Below, piece by piece: positions 61,030 through 64,000 of a stretch of DNA of 64,000 nt. Under the pieces are notes generated by a model, which was not told where the DNA came from, did no database searches, and saw only the letters and a list, made by a program, of their open reading frames with translations. The position numbers and the translations under genes were made by a program. This DNA comes from Pseudescherichia sp031998825. GTDB taxonomy: Bacteria > Pseudomonadota > Gammaproteobacteria > Enterobacterales > Enterobacteriaceae. Where the stretch lies: NCBI RefSeq assembly GCF_031998825.1, contig NZ_DAMACX010000014.1, positions 20,494-84,493 on the forward strand. The letters run 5' to 3'. Within the stretch, counting starts at the first letter, position 1. Each line of letters begins with the position of its first letter.

Positions 61030-63117
61030 ATGGAAAGTAAACGTCTGGCTGACGCCGCGCTGGCGGCGGGCATTGGCCCTAACTATATCAACGCCCACGG
61101 CAAACCGCAGTCAATTGGTGTCGAAACCAAACGGCGTTTGCTTAACGCGATGCACCCCGCTGCGGCCAAAAAGGCGGCAGCGGCGCCTGTTCCGCAGGTC
61201 AAGGTGCTGATCCACGGCAAAAGGCTGTCGTTGCCCATCGAGGGCAGCGGCGAGTTCAGCTGGACGCTCGCGACCGAAACGGGCGAGCAGCACCAGGGAA
61301 CGTTTCGCGATAAGAAGCGAATGACGCTGCCGGCCTCGCTGGCAGAGGGCTACCACACTCTGACCCTGCGCCAGGGTAAAAAGCAGTGGCAGTGCCGGGT
61401 AATTGTCGCCCCGCCGCGCTGCTATGAACCCGACGCGCTGCTGGCGGGCAAAAAGCTGTGGGGCGCGACCGTTCAGCTCTACACTCTGCGCTCGGACGCT
61501 AACTGGGGCATCGGCGACTTTGGCGATCTGAAGGCCATGCTGGTGGAGGTGGCGAAGCGGGGCGGCGCTTTTATCGGCCTCAACCCGGTCCATGCCCTCT
61601 ATCCGGCGATGCCGGAGAGTGCCAGCCCCTACAGCCCTTCATCGCGCCGCTGGCTCAACGTGCTCTATATCGACGTCAACGCGGTGGAGGATTACCGACG
61701 CAGCGACGAGGCGCAGGCGTGGTGGAAGATGGAGTCTACCCAGAAGGCGCTCAATGCGGCGCGCGACAGCGAATGGGTCGACTATGCCAGCGTGACCGCC
61801 CTCAAGCTAGCGGCGCTCAAAATGGCGTGGCGGCTGTTTGCCGATCGGGCTGACGACGACGAGCAGATGGCGGCGTTTCGCGGTTTTGTGCAGCAGCAGG
61901 GGGAGGGACTTTACTGGCAGGCGGCGTTTGACGCTCTGCATGAGTACCAGGTGAAAGAGGATGAGATGCGCTGGGGCTGGCCGGTCTGGCCGGAAGCCTA
62001 TCGGCGCACCGATAGCCCGCAGGTAAAAGCGTTCTGTCAGGAGCATGCCGACGAGGGGGATTTCTACCTCTGGCTCCAGTGGCTGGCCGCCGTTCAGCTT
62101 GCTGAGTGCTGGGAGACCAGCCAGGGCTTTGCGATGCCGATTGGCCTCTACCGCGATCTGGCGGTGGGCGTGGCCGAAGGCGGGTCGGAGACCTGGTGCG
62201 ATCGCGAACTCTACTGTCTGGAAGCCTCGGTTGGCGCACCGCCGGATATTCTGGGGCCGCTGGGGCAGAACTGGGGCCTGCCGCCGATGGATCCGCATAT
62301 CATTACCGCCCGTGGCTATGAGCCGTTTGTTCAGCTCCTGCGGGCCAACATGAAGAGCTGCGGCGCGCTGCGTATCGACCATGTGATGTCGCTCCTGCGC
62401 CTGTGGTGGATCCCCTACGGCGAGACGGCAGATCAGGGCGCGTACGTTCACTATCCGGTAGATGACATGCTGGCGATCCTCGCTCTGGAGAGTCAACGCC
62501 ACCGCTGCATGGTGATTGGCGAAGATCTTGGCACCGTGCCGAAGGAGATTGTCAGCAAGCTGCGCGATAGCGGGGTCTACTCCTATAAGGTGCTCTACTT
62601 CGAAAGCGACGATAAAAAACGGGTGCGCGCCCCGCAGGACTGGCCTGCCCAGTCGATGGCGGTCGCAACCACGCATGACCTGCCGACCCTGCGCGGCTAC
62701 TGGGAAGCGGACGATCTGACCCTCGGCAAGACGCTCGGGTTGTATCCGGACGAAGAGGTGCTGCGTGGGCTGTATGCGGATCGCGAGCGGGCTAAGCAGG
62801 GTCTGCTGGACGCCCTGCACCAGCATGGCTGCCTGCCGAAAAGCACCGGGCGCAAGGTTGCCCGCATGGCGATGAACGCTACCCTTAACCGGGGCCTGCA
62901 ACGCTATATTGCCGACAGCAGCAGCGCGCTGCTGGGGCTACAGCCGGAGGACTGGCTGGATATGGCGGATCCGGTCAACGTGCCGGGGACTAGCTACCAG
63001 TACAAGAACTGGCGGCGCAAGCTGTCGACGTCGCTGGAGAAGATGTTTGCCGATGAGAAGGTGAACAGGCTGGTGAAGGATCTGGACAAGCGGCGCAGAG
63101 CGACCGTGAAGAAATAA
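61030..63117 (+). CDS. malQ: 4-alpha-glucanotransferase (amylomaltase) MalQ
   Basis: A 695-residue GH77 enzyme that disproportionates maltodextrins, releasing glucose and making chains long enough for MalP. Catalytic residues are seen as the Asp in LRIDHVMSLLRLWW, the Glu in MVIGEDLGTVP, and the Asp in TTHDLPTLRGYW. Length matches E. coli (694). Operon with malP. Confidence 0.97.
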   Translation: MESKRLADAALAAGIGPNYINAHGKPQSIGVETKRRLLNAMHPAAAKKAAAAPVPQVKVLIHGKRLSLPIEGSGEFSWTLATETGEQHQGTFRDKKRMTLPASLAEGYHTLTLRQGKKQWQCRVIVAPPRCYEPDALLAGKKLWGATVQLYTLRSDANWGIGDFGDLKAMLVEVAKRGGAFIGLNPVHALYPAMPESASPYSPSSRRWLNVLYIDVNAVEDYRRSDEAQAWWKMESTQKALNAARDSEWVDYASVTALKLAALKMAWRLFADRADDDEQMAAFRGFVQQQGEGLYWQAAFDALHEYQVKEDEMRWGWPVWPEAYRRTDSPQVKAFCQEHADEGDFYLWLQWLAAVQLAECWETSQGFAMPIGLYRDLAVGVAEGGSETWCDRELYCLEASVGAPPDILGPLGQNWGLPPMDPHIITARGYEPFVQLLRANMKSCGALRIDHVMSLLRLWWIPYGETADQGAYVHYPVDDMLAILALESQRHRCMVIGEDLGTVPKEIVSKLRDSGVYSYKVLYFESDDKKRVRAPQDWPAQSMAVATTHDLPTLRGYWEADDLTLGKTLGLYPDEEVLRGLYADRERAKQGLLDALHQHGCLPKSTGRKVARMAMNATLNRGLQRYIADSSSALLGLQPEDWLDMADPVNVPGTSYQYKNWRRKLSTSLEKMFADEKVNRLVKDLDKRRRATVKK

Positions 63118-63123
63118 ATAATC

Positions 63124-63149
63124 ACCCGGCGGCGCTACGCCGCCGGGCA
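63124..63149. repeat. REP palindrome between malQ and gntT
   Basis: CCCGGCGGCG and CGCCGCCGGG are exact complements around a three-base loop, directly after malQ and before the convergent gntT stop. Confidence 0.85.
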
Positions 63150-63155
63150 CATCAA

Positions 63156-64000
63156 CTAAATCACCATTCCCAGCAGCAGACAGCCGATCAGGCCGCACAC
63201 CGCGATAATGGTCTCCAGCGCCGACCAGGACTTCATGGTCTCACCGATGCTCAGGTTGAAATACTCCTTGAACAGCCAGAAGCCTGGGTCATTCACGTGG
63301 GAGAAGATCACGCTGCCGGAGCCGACGGCGATAACCATCAGCTCAGGGCTGACGCCGGTAGTGGCGATCAGCGGAGCCGCGATCCCGCCAGCGGTAATGG
63401 CCGCCACGGTAGCAGAGCCGAGGGCGATACGCAGCACGGCGGCAATCGACCATGCCATAAACAGCGGTGACAGGTTGGTCGAGTGCATCATGGCCGCGAT
63501 GTATTTATCCACGCCGCTGTCCACCAGCACCTGCTTGAACGCGCCGCCGCCGCCGATAATCAGCAGCATCATGGCGATGATTTTGATTGAGGAGGTGATG
63601 GTCTCGGTGATCTGATCCATCGAACGACCACGGTTAAGGCCGAAGGTGAAGATGGCGATCAGCACCGCAATCAGCGTCGCCATCACCGGGTCACCAAAGA
63701 ACTCAGCGTAGGCGAGCAGCGGGTGGCCTTTCGGTAGGATCATCTCGGCGACGGCACGACCGGCCATCAGGATCACCGGCACCAGCGAAGTCCAGACGCT
63801 GACCGCAAAGCTCGGCATCTCCGCTTCGCTAAAGGTTTTCGCGTTGTAGAGGCCTTCCGGGATCGGCTTATCGATTTTCTTCAGGAAGCGTGCATAGACC
63901 GGGCCAGCCAGGATTACGGTCGGAATAGCCAGCAGCGTACCGTAGAGCAGGGTTTTACCCATATCCGCATGGAAGATGGTGGCGATAGCGGTCGGGCCAG
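63156..64000 (-). CDS. gntT: High-affinity gluconate transporter GntT, C-terminal part (5' end outside the window)
   Basis: 281 codons of the gluconate:H+ symporter family, in frame to the window edge (GPTAIATIFHADMGKTLLYG at the edge). Conserved segments: GLNRGRSMDQI, GGGGAFKQVLVDSGV, GSATVAAITAGG and SHVNDPGFWLFKEYFNL. Sequence and the position next to malQ match E. coli GntT. The GntR-controlled promoter is outside the window. Confidence 0.95.
   Translation of the reverse strand, partial: GPTAIATIFHADMGKTLLYGTLLAIPTVILAGPVYARFLKKIDKPIPEGLYNAKTFSEAEMPSFAVSVWTSLVPVILMAGRAVAEMILPKGHPLLAYAEFFGDPVMATLIAVLIAIFTFGLNRGRSMDQITETITSSIKIIAMMLLIIGGGGAFKQVLVDSGVDKYIAAMMHSTNLSPLFMAWSIAAVLRIALGSATVAAITAGGIAAPLIATTGVSPELMVIAVGSGSVIFSHVNDPGFWLFKEYFNLSIGETMKSWSALETIIAVCGLIGCLLLGMVI

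Noticed and set aside
61807..62901. 364-codon open frame antisense to malQ
   Set aside because: Shadow frame; no recognisable domain.
1..64000. CRISPR arrays, IS elements, prophage genes, rRNA or tRNA genes
   Set aside because: No regularly spaced repeats, transposase or phage proteins, or RNA gene signatures other than RyhB and the candidate small RNA were seen.

Overview
The window is chromosomal DNA from a gamma-proteobacterium of the family Enterobacteriaceae, close to Enterobacter, Klebsiella or Citrobacter. Gene content and order are those of the E. coli K-12 region from yhhQ/zntA through rpoH, liv, ugp, ggt, gnt, glg, glp and mal to gntT, written in the opposite orientation. Most proteins look like direct orthologues of the K-12 proteins. 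Coding DNA is GC-rich, and BIME/REP palindromes occupy at least eleven gene junctions. I see no IS element, prophage, CRISPR array, rRNA or tRNA.

Layout. 1-760: start of yhhQ and tusA. 764-8333: a block that K-12 lacks between tusA and zntA. It holds a lac-like locus (GH42 beta-galactosidase, LacY-type permease, divergent LacI-type repressor) and a three-gene TRAP transporter. 8412-12288: zntA, yhhN, yhhL, rsmD. 12492-16821: ftsY-ftsE-ftsX and rpoH. 16959-18224: a PuuE/GabT-like transaminase. 18421-25289: livJ, panM, livKHMGF. 25453-32691: ugpBAECQ, yhhA, ggt. 32730-38643: yhhY, the RyhB small RNA, yhhX, yhhW, gntR, gntK, gntU. 38694-39911: an AT-rich accessory insert with an Abi/HEPN protein and, divergent from it, an apparently undescribed small-RNA unit. 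39929-51480: yhgN, asd, glgBXCAP. 51565-55247: glpD and glpEGR. 55287-63117: malT and malPQ. 63156-64000: 3' part of gntT.

The genes form nutrient-acquisition and carbon-storage modules. These are branched-chain amino acid uptake (liv), glycerol-3-phosphate uptake under phosphate limitation (ugp), gluconate uptake and phosphorylation (gntUK with gntT), glycogen synthesis and breakdown (glg), aerobic glycerol-3-phosphate oxidation (glpD) and maltodextrin use (malPQ with malT). Several control sites can be read directly: the ZntR palindrome with a 20-bp promoter spacer, the sigma-E promoter and DnaA box at rpoH, tandem Pho boxes at ugpB, a Fur box at ryhB, paired GntR operators at gntK, a GlpR operator at glpD, and MalT and CRP sites at mal.

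The least explained material is (a) the HEPN/Abi gene plus the divergent three-hairpin RNA unit at 39766-39911, which may be a toxin or defence protein with an RNA partner; (b) the lac-like locus, whose LacI-type repressor lacks a tetramerisation tail and whose control region has three GTGAACGT half-sites; and (c) a 21-codon leader ORF behind a hairpin before glgB, and a terminator hairpin between glgC and glgA.
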